DNA of 51,039 nt, taken from an uncultured Clostridia bacterium. GTDB lineage: Bacteria > Bacillota > Clostridia > UBA1381. The DNA is taken from the NCBI GenBank assembly GCA_944390955.1, contig CALXRY010000046.1:1-51039 (forward strand), in the 5' to 3' direction. Under the pieces are notes generated by a model. The model saw only the letters and a list, made by a program, of their open reading frames with translations. It ran no database searches and was not told the origin of the DNA. A program made the position numbers and the translations under genes. Positions 1 to 7,365 of the stretch are shown here, one piece after another (the first letter of the stretch is position 1; the number at the start of each line of letters is the position of its first letter).

Positions 1-541
1 ATCATTTGGGAAGTATTATGATATTGAGGTTGAGGACGACGTGACCGCATACTTTGAATATAAAAACGGAACAACTGGTACTTATATAACATCTACAGGC
101 GAAGCCCCGGGAACCAACAGACTTGAGATCGCATGTGATATGGGAAGAGTTGTGGTAGAGAACGGAACGATTGTTTTTGACAGAAATGTCGTTTCGGAGC
201 GGGAATTCAATAGAGTAAACACGCATCCTTTTGGAGAGCCAGAATGCTGGAGATGCGAGATACCTGTTGACGGAAATGGCAGTCAGCATATCGGTATATT
301 GAGAAATTTCGCAAATGCTATATTAAACGGAACTGAACTTCTGGCTCCAGGGGTTGAAGGCATAAACGGATTGACTATATCGAACGCTATACACTATTCT
401 GCATGGACAGGAAAACCTGTCGATATAAAAAACTTCCCGCACGAGGATTTTTATAATATATTGCAGCAGAAGATAGCTTCATCCACTGTCGATAAAAGCA
501 GTTTTGTACAGAAGGTAGTGGATACGAGCGGTACATATTGA
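1..541 (+). CDS. Gfo/Idh/MocA-family oxidoreductase, C-terminal part (5' end outside window)
   Basis: The reading frame is open from base 2 to a TGA stop at 539-541, so the gene begins upstream of the window. About 179 residues are visible. They look like the C-terminal alpha/beta substrate-binding domain of Gfo/Idh/MocA dehydrogenases: a beta-rich stretch (DVTAYFEYKNGTTGTYI), then a helix with HIGILRNFANAILNGTELL and a closing segment LTISNAIHYSAWTGKPVDI, which is the usual end of this family. The NAD-binding N-terminal domain is not visible. It sits 13 bp before a TIM-barrel isomerase and two genes before a second Gfo/Idh/MocA gene, which suggests a small operon for oxidation and isomerisation of a sugar or cyclitol. 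The substrate cannot be read from the sequence. Confidence 0.85.
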   Translation, partial: SFGKYYDIEVEDDVTAYFEYKNGTTGTYITSTGEAPGTNRLEIACDMGRVVVENGTIVFDRNVVSEREFNRVNTHPFGEPECWRCEIPVDGNGSQHIGILRNFANAILNGTELLAPGVEGINGLTISNAIHYSAWTGKPVDIKNFPHEDFYNILQQKIASSTVDKSSFVQKVVDTSGTY

Positions 542-554
542 AGGAGAGACAAAT

Positions 555-1316
555 ATGGATAAACGAATAGGTGCACAATTTTTTACTATAAGGGACTATT
601 GCAGGACGCTGTCTGATTTTGAGAATTCTTGCAGAAGAGTGAGTGAGATAGGATATAAAACGGTTCAGCTTTCGGGTATAGGTGATTTCAGCGGAAAAGA
701 TGTACGCCGTATACTGGAAAAATACGATCTGGAATGCGTGTGCACACATAGGACTCCGCAGAAATATCTCTCAGACCTTGAGAGGGAGATAGAATTCCAC
801 AAAGAAATAGGCTGCCGGATCTGCGGGCTCGGAGCAATGCCGGGATTTAATGTAAAAAAGGAAACCATTCTGCAGTTTGCTGCTGATTTCAGACCCGTAA
901 TTCAAAAGCTGAACGAAAACGGTCTCGTTTTCGCATATCATAACCATGCTTTTGAATTTGAAAAACTCGGAGAGAAATATGCGTTTGATATTATTACTGA
1001 GGAAATCAACTCTGAAAATTTTAAATATATACTTGACGTGTTTTGGCTCGCATATGCCGGCATAGACCCGGCGCAGTTCATAAGCGAAAGAAGCGGCCGT
1101 ATCGCCTGCGTGCATTTCAAGGATCTTAAAATCAAGGACGGAACGCCGCAATTTGCCGAAGCAGGAGCGGGAAATATCAATTGGGATGCAGTGATCCCAG
1201 CATGTAGAAAAGCGGGAGCTGAATATGCGTTAGTTGAGCAGGATGAATGTGACGGCGATCCGTTCACCAGCCTTCAGAAAAGCTACAGCTTTTTGACAGG
1301 GAAAGGATTTGTCTGA
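555..1316 (+). CDS. sugar phosphate isomerase/epimerase (xylose-isomerase-like TIM barrel)
   Basis: A 253-residue protein with the AP endonuclease 2 / IolE-type TIM-barrel pattern. Probable metal ligands are visible: YHNH around residues 128-131, D161 in YILDVFW, H187 in CVHFKD and E228 in LVEQDE. The start ATG follows GAAGGAGAG at a normal distance. The gene ends 2 bp before the next ATG, so the two are probably co-translated. Family members isomerise or epimerise ketoses or dehydrate inosose; together with the flanking Gfo/Idh/MocA genes this suggests a step in sugar or inositol catabolism. The exact reaction is unknown. Confidence 0.85.
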   Translation: MDKRIGAQFFTIRDYCRTLSDFENSCRRVSEIGYKTVQLSGIGDFSGKDVRRILEKYDLECVCTHRTPQKYLSDLEREIEFHKEIGCRICGLGAMPGFNVKKETILQFAADFRPVIQKLNENGLVFAYHNHAFEFEKLGEKYAFDIITEEINSENFKYILDVFWLAYAGIDPAQFISERSGRIACVHFKDLKIKDGTPQFAEAGAGNINWDAVIPACRKAGAEYALVEQDECDGDPFTSLQKSYSFLTGKGFV

Positions 1317-1318
1317 AA

Positions 1319-2293
1319 ATGAATGTTTGTATAGTAGGCTTCGGAGCAATAGGGCCGGTGCATGCAGAAGTACTTGCTCAGATCGAAGCTGTCAGCATAT
1401 ACGGTATTTGCGACTGTGACAGAGAAAAGGCCAATAAAGGCGCAGCTAGATACGGAGCAAAGACATTTTATGATTTCAGCGACTGTATCAATGACAGAAA
1501 TATTGACGTTGTGCATATCTGCACGCCTCACTATCTGCATTTTGAAATGATAACAAAAGCTCTTGACAGCGGCAAACTAGTTGTTGTTGAAAAGCCTGCG
1601 GTAATGAAAAGCTCAGAGCTGGATACGCTTATGGCAAGTTATGATGTATCAAAAGTATTTCCTATCGTTCAGAACAGAACCAATGTATGCGTTCAAAGAT
1701 TAAGAGAATTAATAGTCTCGAATTATCTTGGCAGGCTTAAAGGGATTAAGGGCATTTTAACATGGAACAGGAATGCAGATTATTATAATTCTGCCGCATG
1801 GCGCGGAACAAAGAAATATGAGGGCGGCGGAGTGCTCATAAATCAAGCTGTGCATACTCTTGATTTGATGATCTATTTTGCGGGGGAGGCCGAAAGTATA
1901 TCAGCATCCATGCAGAATCATTCGTTAACGGATATCATTGAGGTTGAGGATACAGTCAATGCTTATATAAGGTTTAGAAACAGGGCAGTAGGGATATTCT
2001 ATGCGACTAACGCATATTCTGAAAATTCGGATATCCAGCTTGAGCTTGATTTTGAGAATGCCAAGGCCGCTTATGTCCATGGCAGGCTTTATATAAACGG
2101 TGAAATGGTCTGTTCGGACGATAAGAGCTTTTCCGGCAAAAAATACTGGGGAAACGGTCATTTGAGTATTCTTCAGAATCTATATGCTAATAATTCATCA
2201 TTTTGTCTTGCAGATATCAAAAATACAATGGATGCGATGTTTGCAATGTATGAAAGTGCAGAAAAAGGATGTCCTGTTATATTGCAAAAATGA
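1319..2293 (+). CDS. Gfo/Idh/MocA-family NAD(P)-dependent oxidoreductase
   Basis: A complete 324-residue member of the family. The N-terminal Rossmann motif VGFGAIGPVHAEVL is at residues 6-19, the EKP signature that closes the cofactor domain is at 91-93, and GGGVLINQAVHTLDLM at about 169-184 carries the family's catalytic histidine (H179). The start codon lies 2 bp after the preceding stop, so translation is probably coupled. It is likely the second dehydrogenase of the operon at the left edge, acting on a sugar or cyclitol. No terminator is obvious after it; the next 150 bp are AT-rich and appear empty up to the promoter at 2448. Confidence 0.88.
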   Translation: MNVCIVGFGAIGPVHAEVLAQIEAVSIYGICDCDREKANKGAARYGAKTFYDFSDCINDRNIDVVHICTPHYLHFEMITKALDSGKLVVVEKPAVMKSSELDTLMASYDVSKVFPIVQNRTNVCVQRLRELIVSNYLGRLKGIKGILTWNRNADYYNSAAWRGTKKYEGGGVLINQAVHTLDLMIYFAGEAESISASMQNHSLTDIIEVEDTVNAYIRFRNRAVGIFYATNAYSENSDIQLELDFENAKAAYVHGRLYINGEMVCSDDKSFSGKKYWGNGHLSILQNLYANNSSFCLADIKNTMDAMFAMYESAEKGCPVILQK

Positions 2294-2447
2294 TGATATC
2301 GCAGCAAAGTGTATGAGGAATTCTGATTGCATACAGCATATCTAGCTATCAGAAAGAGGTAATAATAAATAAACAAAAATTTTAATTATGCATAAGCATT
2401 AAAAACCGTAAAAATCGTAAAAAATTTTAAATATTGCGGCAAACATA

Positions 2448-2476
2448 TTGACAGATCCTATTATCTGTGATAGAAT
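2448..2476 (+). promoter_or_regulatory. sigma-A promoter of the polysaccharide locus
   Basis: TTGACA (2448-2453), a 17-bp spacer and TAGAAT (2471-2476) make a near-consensus vegetative promoter. It stands about 180 bp before the first glycosyltransferase. The stretch 2294-2447 upstream is AT-rich and shows no gene. Confidence 0.75.
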
Positions 2477-2482
2477 ATAATC

Positions 2483-2530
2483 AAAGATATAGGTGTGGGG
2501 GCAACACCTTCAAAAAAGAAGGCTCAGAGG
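2483..2530 (+). promoter_or_regulatory. structured 5' leader with alternative hairpins
   Basis: Just after the expected transcription start, AGGTGT (2491-2496) can pair with ACACCT (2504-2509). The overlapping CCTTC (2507-2511) can instead pair with GAAGG (2518-2522). The two hairpins share bases and exclude each other, and they are followed at once by a strong intrinsic terminator, which resembles an attenuation or antitermination leader. It fits no riboswitch class known to the annotator. Confidence 0.45.
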
Positions 2531-2565
2531 AAAAAAGCCCTTGCGCTCGGCGCAGGGGCTTTTTT
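2531..2565 (+). terminator. intrinsic terminator inside the leader (attenuator)
   Basis: A 16-bp stem (2531-2546 with 2550-2565, one G-U pair) with a 3-base loop TCG: AAAAAAGCCCTTGCGC on the left and GCGCAGGGGCTTTTTT on the right, which ends in a T run. It lies between the promoter and the first gene of the polysaccharide locus, so readthrough must be controlled or partial. Confidence 0.85.
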
Positions 2566-2655
2566 GAATACAAGCTAACAAAGTCGATAGAGTAATTTAT
2601 CTTTGTTGTCTTTTTAAGCCTGCGGAAATTTGATGTTTTGACAGGAGTGGTTTGC

Positions 2656-3783
2656 ATGAAGAGACTGAGGATTGTTTTTTTGAGAAGCAATCCGGTTGAT
2701 CCCGATCCGAGGGTGGAGAAGGAGGCAAACGCGCTATTAAAGGCAGGTCACAGCGTTATTGTGGTGGCATGGGACAGAGGAAAAACATATCCTGCGTCTG
2801 AGGGGATTCTTGAACTAAAAAACGGCACGGCTTCGGTGATAAGAGTTGGCATAGCGGCTGAATTTGGCGGAGGAATGAAAAAGAATGCAGGTCCACTGCT
2901 TCGGTTTCAGATATTTTTGTACGGTTGGCTTATGCAAAACCGTGATAAATATGACGTTATTCATGCCTGCGATTTTGATACTGCTTTTACCGCTTCGAAA
3001 GTGGCAAGGCATTGCGGCAAAAGGCTTGTTTATGATATTTTTGATTATTATGTAGATTCCTTTAATATACCGGGATCTCTTAAGGATATCATCGAAAGAT
3101 GTGATCATAAGATTATAAACGGCGCGGATGCAGTAATAATATGTACTGAGCAGAGAAAGAAGCAAATAGCCGGTACTGAACCAAGAAGTCTAACGGTGAT
3201 CCATAATTCTCCGGAGAAAACGTTGCGGTATGAGCTACCGACGACGGGCAATACGGTGCGTGTGGTATATGTGGGTATGCTGCAGGAGATAAGGCTTCTT
3301 AAAGAAATAGCCGAGGTTGTCTCGGAGCGCTCGGACTGTGAGCTTCATATAGGCGGCTTCGGGATACTTGAGGATTATTTTGAGGAAATGAGCAGAAGAC
3401 ATGATAATATCAAATATTACGGACGACTGAAATATGCCGCGGCTCTGGAGCTTGAGCGGAAATGCGATATAATGTGTGCGGTTTATGATCCTGTGATCAA
3501 AAATCATTATTATGCGGCACCCAATAAATTTTATGAGGCTCTGATGCTTGGCAAGCCTATCATAATGGCAAATGGTACCGGCATGTCCGATGTTGTGCGG
3601 GATTATGATATAGGAGAATGTATCGAGTATGTAAAGGAGTCGTTCAATGTTGCCTTGGACAGGCTTATCGCAAGAAGAAGCGAATGGAATGAAATGTCAC
3701 AAAGAATGAAAAAACTCTATAACGATAGATATTCGTGGGAAACAATGGAGAGAAGACTGTTGGAATTGTATGAAAAATTTTGA
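2656..3783 (+). CDS. glycosyltransferase family 4 protein
   Basis: A 375-residue GT-B fold glycosyltransferase. The N-terminus MKRLRIVFLRSNPVDPDPRV with the following EKEANAL is typical of bacterial GT4 acceptor domains. The C-terminal donor domain contains PNKFYEALMLGKPIIM, equivalent to the family's E-x7-E nucleotide-sugar region. The frame is open further upstream from a TTG at 2638, but AGGAG at 2643-2647 is well placed only for ATG 2656. First gene after the leader attenuator. It probably adds a sugar to the lipid-linked repeat unit at the cytoplasmic membrane; donor and acceptor are unknown. Confidence 0.85.
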   Translation: MKRLRIVFLRSNPVDPDPRVEKEANALLKAGHSVIVVAWDRGKTYPASEGILELKNGTASVIRVGIAAEFGGGMKKNAGPLLRFQIFLYGWLMQNRDKYDVIHACDFDTAFTASKVARHCGKRLVYDIFDYYVDSFNIPGSLKDIIERCDHKIINGADAVIICTEQRKKQIAGTEPRSLTVIHNSPEKTLRYELPTTGNTVRVVYVGMLQEIRLLKEIAEVVSERSDCELHIGGFGILEDYFEEMSRRHDNIKYYGRLKYAAALELERKCDIMCAVYDPVIKNHYYAAPNKFYEALMLGKPIIMANGTGMSDVVRDYDIGECIEYVKESFNVALDRLIARRSEWNEMSQRMKKLYNDRYSWETMERRLLELYEKF

Positions 3784-3853
3784 TTTTTAGACAGCGACAG
3801 CGGTGAAATGTAACATATATGCTAAAATAAAAAAAGAAAAAACAAAAAAAGCA

Positions 3854-3881
3854 TTGACAAATATATTTTTTTTGATATTAT
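3854..3881 (+). promoter_or_regulatory. probable sigma-A promoter before the sugar transferase
   Basis: TTGACA (3854-3859), a 16-bp spacer of mostly A and T, and TATTAT (3876-3881). It lies in the 200-bp gap before the initiating transferase and could give that gene expression independent of the upstream attenuator. Confidence 0.6.
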
Positions 3882-3926
3882 ATAGTAGTTGTAAATTAAA
3901 TTTAATCGCAGATTCATTATTTTCAT

Positions 3927-3960
3927 TGGGGCACCGGTATATAGTAGTATACAGAGCCCA
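3927..3960 (+). promoter_or_regulatory. leader hairpin before the sugar transferase
   Basis: TGGGGC at 3927 can pair with GCCCA at 3956-3960 (one bulge), and the inner GTATA (3937-3941) pairs with TATAC (3948-3952) around a 6-base loop. There is no T run, so it is not a terminator. It may be an mRNA-stability or protein-binding element; function unknown. Confidence 0.3.
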
Positions 3961-4001
3961 TCAAGAAAAGAATGGTTGACATGAAAGTTAAAGGAAATAT
4001 C

Positions 4002-4667
4002 ATGAATACGGACAAAGTTATAATGCCGTTTGAGTATCCGGATATTGAATTTGAGGTTGAAAAGATAACCGAGCTTCCGTCAAAGCCATTATACACTTTT
4101 ATAAAACGGCTTTTTGACATTGCAGTTTCTGTTATAGGTATTATTATTCTTTTTATCCCTATGGTTATTGTTTACATCATTATAGCTGCAACTTCAGAGG
4201 GAAATCCAATATACAGGCAGGAGCGCCTTGGTCTGAACGGCAAAAGTTTTTACATCTATAAATTCCGCACAATGTACGAAAATGCAGAAAAGGACGGAGC
4301 GCAGTGGTCCAAAGGCGAAGAGGATGAGCGGATAACGCCTATCGGCAAAGTTCTGCGCAGGATCAGATTTGATGAGGTCCCGCAGCTTTTCAACTGTATC
4401 TCGGGAGAACTGTCATTAGTGGGACCGCGTCCCGAAAGAGAGGTATTTTACAAAGAGTTTGAGACCTATGTCCATGGGTTTTCGCAGAGATTGCTCGTAA
4501 AGCCTGGCATCACCGGACTGGCACAGATAAACGGCGGCTATATGCTAAAGCCGGAGGAAAAAATAGTTTATGACATTGAGTACATAAAGACCCGTTCCTT
4601 GATGAACGATCTTAAGATATTATTATCGACCGTATCTGTGGTTATACGTGGAGAAGGCTCAATGTGA
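4002..4667 (+). CDS. initiating sugar-phosphate transferase (bacterial sugar transferase family)
   Basis: The bacterial sugar transferase domain (PF02397 type) transfers a sugar 1-phosphate to undecaprenyl phosphate and so starts repeat-unit synthesis. A single hydrophobic anchor near the N-terminus (FDIAVSVIGIIILFIPMVIV) is followed by the catalytic core: YRQERLGLNGKSFYIYKFRT, IRFDEVPQLFNC, LSLVGPRPE and VKPGITGLAQINGGY, all hallmark motifs. Start: ATGs at 3972 and 3981 are in frame, but only ATG 4002 has a well-placed AAAGGAA (3990-3996), so it is preferred; the longer form remains possible. The protein is short and lacks the N-terminal multi-span domain of WbaP, as in EpsL/PglC-like monotopic enzymes. 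Confidence 0.92.
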   Translation: MNTDKVIMPFEYPDIEFEVEKITELPSKPLYTFIKRLFDIAVSVIGIIILFIPMVIVYIIIAATSEGNPIYRQERLGLNGKSFYIYKFRTMYENAEKDGAQWSKGEEDERITPIGKVLRRIRFDEVPQLFNCISGELSLVGPRPEREVFYKEFETYVHGFSQRLLVKPGITGLAQINGGYMLKPEEKIVYDIEYIKTRSLMNDLKILLSTVSVVIRGEGSM

Positions 4668-4691
4668 GACCACATACAACGAGGTTTGATC

Positions 4692-5804
4692 ATGAAAAAA
4701 GTTCTTTTTATTGCTACGGTTGTCAAAACTCACATTAATGTATTTCATCTGCCATATATAAAAATGTTCCGTGATAACGGATATAAGACTTATGTTGCGG
4801 CAAAAAACGATTATGACAGCGGAGTGCCGGAGATTCCGAACTGCGACTGTTACGCAGACATACCTTTTGATCGGAGTCCGCTCAGTCTCCGTAATATCAA
4901 AGCATACAGGATGCTCAAAAAGCTTATCGATGATGGCGGCTTTGATATCATAAACTGCAACACCCCTGTCGGCGGCGTTTTGGGCAGACTTGCTGCAAGA
5001 AAAGCGAGAAAAAACGGAACAAGAGTGATCTATATCGCACACGGTTTTCATTTCTTCAAAGGTAGCTCTGTATTTTCATGGCTCATATTTTTTTCGGTCG
5101 AGAAGCTTCTTTCGCATATTACCGATGTTCTTATAACAATAAACAAAGAGGATTATGACATTGCATTAAAGCATTTTAAGGCAAAAAGAACAATACACAT
5201 AAATGGGATAGGAATTGAAACCGGTAAGATCCAAACCTGCACTCCCGACCGACATAAGTTACGTTCAGAAATCGGTATCAAGGATAGTGACATTATGCTC
5301 GTATCTGTTGGAGAACTGAGGGCTCTGAAAAATCATAAAACAATAATTAGCGCAATAGCGAAGCTGAATGATGGTTCCGTCCATTATGCAATAGCGGGTT
5401 CAGGTCCACTAAAAGATGAGCTTTTGGCTTTGGCCGAAAAATATGGCGTGCGGGATAAGATTCATTTATTGGGCTTCCGTACGGATGTGTATGAAATATT
5501 AAAGTCAAGTGATATATTCTGTTTCCCTTCGTATAGAGAGGGAATGCCGGTTTCGCTTATGGAAGCAATGGCGGCGGGGCTTCCTGCTGTCGTGTCAACG
5601 GTACGCGGAAATACTGACCTGATAAAACATGGTAGTGGAGGTTTTTTATATTCTCCGGATGATGCTGATGGATTTGCGGATGGGATACAAAGGCTCGTTT
5701 CATCTTCCGAACTAAGGCGCAAAATGGGAGAATATAATCAAGAGCGTATAAAGGCCTATGATATACAAATCGTCAGCAAGGAACTGGCGGATATATATTT
5801 TTAA
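4692..5804 (+). CDS. glycosyltransferase family 4 protein (EpsD-like)
   Basis: A 370-residue GT-B enzyme. The N-terminal half (KVLFIATVVKTHINVFHLPY) resembles the EpsD group of exopolysaccharide glycosyltransferases. The C-terminal donor site has SVGELRALKNHK and FCFPSYREGMPVSLMEAMAA, with E-x7-E in the latter. An in-frame TTG at 4686 exists, but GAGG at 4681-4684 is spaced correctly for ATG 4692. It follows the initiating transferase by 24 bp, so it likely adds the second sugar of the repeat unit. Confidence 0.9.
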   Translation: MKKVLFIATVVKTHINVFHLPYIKMFRDNGYKTYVAAKNDYDSGVPEIPNCDCYADIPFDRSPLSLRNIKAYRMLKKLIDDGGFDIINCNTPVGGVLGRLAARKARKNGTRVIYIAHGFHFFKGSSVFSWLIFFSVEKLLSHITDVLITINKEDYDIALKHFKAKRTIHINGIGIETGKIQTCTPDRHKLRSEIGIKDSDIMLVSVGELRALKNHKTIISAIAKLNDGSVHYAIAGSGPLKDELLALAEKYGVRDKIHLLGFRTDVYEILKSSDIFCFPSYREGMPVSLMEAMAAGLPAVVSTVRGNTDLIKHGSGGFLYSPDDADGFADGIQRLVSSSELRRKMGEYNQERIKAYDIQIVSKELADIYF

Positions 5805-5812
5805 ACGCTAAA

Positions 5813-5839
5813 GGTTTTTGTTTAATGTATACAAAAACC
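5813..5839 (+). terminator. hairpin after the second glycosyltransferase (weak terminator or spacer)
   Basis: GGTTTTTGT (5813-5821) pairs perfectly with ACAAAAACC (5831-5839) nine bases after the glycosyltransferase stop. The following bases are A-rich, not T-rich, so intrinsic termination is uncertain. It lies just before a fresh consensus promoter. Confidence 0.35.
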
Positions 5840-5897
5840 GAAAAATAAAAGACGTAAATATATATACAAATACCAACAAATAAAAATTTCAAATCTA

Positions 5898-5926
5898 TTG
5901 ACAGTATGTAGGATTGATGTTATAAT
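5898..5926 (+). promoter_or_regulatory. consensus sigma-A promoter of the polymerase/chain-length operon
   Basis: TTGACA (5898-5903), exactly 17 bp, then TATAAT (5921-5926): a perfect match to both hexamers. It is the strongest-looking promoter in the window and divides the locus into at least two transcription units. Confidence 0.85.
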
Positions 5927-5930
5927 TAGT

Positions 5931-6067
5931 TTAGGTATATATGAGATCCCTTACCTAATTGTGTAAGATGCGTTTATAAGGTCTGGGCGATCAGGGCATT
6001 AGCCAAAACATAGAATATCGGAAAGCGATAGCTTTTCTGTAAGACAGTCGGTTCTGCATCTGCATTG
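5931..6067 (+). promoter_or_regulatory. about 140-base structured leader
   Basis: The untranslated leader between promoter and polymerase gene contains several hairpins: TTAGGTA (5931-5937) with TACCTAA (5952-5958), GAAAGC (6021-6026) with GCTTTTC (6031-6037), and CTGT (6037-6040) with ACAG (6044-6047). The second and third overlap at C6037. There is no terminator and no reading frame with a ribosome site. It may be a regulatory RNA element, of no class recognised here. Confidence 0.35.
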
Positions 6068-6081
6068 AGGAGGAGTTGAGA

Positions 6082-7365
6082 ATGCAAGCTATGCAAGAGA
6101 AGGAGCCTATGGGTATTCACTGTATTCTGGCGATGATATACTTTCTCGCAGTACCGCTTACGATAACGGTAAACAGTGCCGGAGATTCATTCCTAAAACT
6201 TCTTACATTGCCTATTGGGGCATTCTTTCTTGTAACGTTGTTCTTTTATAAGGATAAGCTTGAACTAAATTCAGTCCATACATTTTTAGCTTTATTCATC
6301 ATAAGTGTTGTTGCTACTCTTTTTGTGGACGGCAGTGCTGTTTCTGTTGATTACGTCATGGGATACATACAAAATGCCGGACTGATGTTCTGTATCACAC
6401 TAAGGAAGTATAACAGTAGAGAGATCAAATGGCTTGAGAATGCACAGATTGTTCTTTTGGGCATTATGATATATCTTGGGCTGTTTGAAGGCACAACTTA
6501 TGCCGACAGAACAACAATCGAGATTTTTGGCGGAACAAGCGATCCTAATTATTTCTGTGGGTTCTTTGTTTTCCCGATTGCCGTGTGTATGAAATACATA
6601 ATTAAAAATAGCTACAGATGGATATGTCTGCCGCTCGTGTTGCTCGGTATTTATACCGTTATATTATCCGGATCGAGAGGCGGATTGCTTGCCGTTATCG
6701 CTACGATTGCAGCCTCTGTAGTTGTGTATTCAAAAGATTTTGTTAGATTGATAATAGCCATGGCAGCTTTAGTTGCTGCAGCGGTAGTATTCTGGACAGT
6801 GATACTTCCGATTCTGCCCGAAAATATTGCGGCGAGGATGTCTGTCGAGGCAGTTATTGAGAGCCGCGGTACCAGCCGTGTTGATATATGGTTATCAATG
6901 CTGCAGACTATAAAGGAGTCTACGTGGGAGCTTTTTCTTGGTAGAGGCATTGATGCGCATCATACAATGCTTATCGGAGGAACAGAGCAGGACGTCGTTG
7001 CGCACAATAATTTTATACAAACATTATATAATCAAGGAATAATAGGATTACTTTTGTTTGTCGGACTTTCGGCAAGCGCTATCTTAAGGAATATACGTAA
7101 GAGAGGCTACATTGCCGCGGGAATGATAGGTATCCTTACATTGGCTATGTCGCTTACCCTTAACCCGAGTATAAAGCCTTTTTGGAATTTAGTAATGTAT
7201 GCTGGATTGTCCTTTACCTTAAATCCGGCCGCAGGAAAAGGAGTTGAAGTAAAAAATGAAGCCGCAGACAAACGGTCCAGAGAGCGAGGGAAGACATTCA
7301 CCGACGGAGATCGGCATGGATGGAGAAGAGAAGACCTTATCAACGGAAAACGGCAGGGAAGATGA
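6082..7365 (+). CDS. O-antigen ligase / Wzy-like polysaccharide polymerase
   Basis: A 427-residue, strongly hydrophobic membrane protein with about ten predicted spans. The periplasmic-loop signature of the Wzy_C/WaaL family is visible as VVAHNNFIQTLYNQGIIGLL. It probably polymerises repeat units or ligates the glycan on the outer face of the membrane. The start is ATG 6082, with GAGGAGGAG at 6067-6075; the in-frame TTG 6076 is too close to it. After the last span the final 40-odd residues turn hydrophilic and very basic (KRSRERGK, RHGWRRE) and lie entirely over the start of the next gene, a 110-bp overlap in another frame. That tail may be an accidental extension. Confidence 0.85.
   Translation: MQAMQEKEPMGIHCILAMIYFLAVPLTITVNSAGDSFLKLLTLPIGAFFLVTLFFYKDKLELNSVHTFLALFIISVVATLFVDGSAVSVDYVMGYIQNAGLMFCITLRKYNSREIKWLENAQIVLLGIMIYLGLFEGTTYADRTTIEIFGGTSDPNYFCGFFVFPIAVCMKYIIKNSYRWICLPLVLLGIYTVILSGSRGGLLAVIATIAASVVVYSKDFVRLIIAMAALVAAAVVFWTVILPILPENIAARMSVEAVIESRGTSRVDIWLSMLQTIKESTWELFLGRGIDAHHTMLIGGTEQDVVAHNNFIQTLYNQGIIGLLLFVGLSASAILRNIRKRGYIAAGMIGILTLAMSLTLNPSIKPFWNLVMYAGLSFTLNPAAGKGVEVKNEAADKRSRERGKTFTDGDRHGWRREDLINGKRQGR

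Noticed and set aside
2483..2565. known riboswitch in the polysaccharide leader
   Set aside because: The bases were compared with memory of the cyclic-di-GMP, EAR and T-box patterns and none fits, so only a generic attenuator is called.
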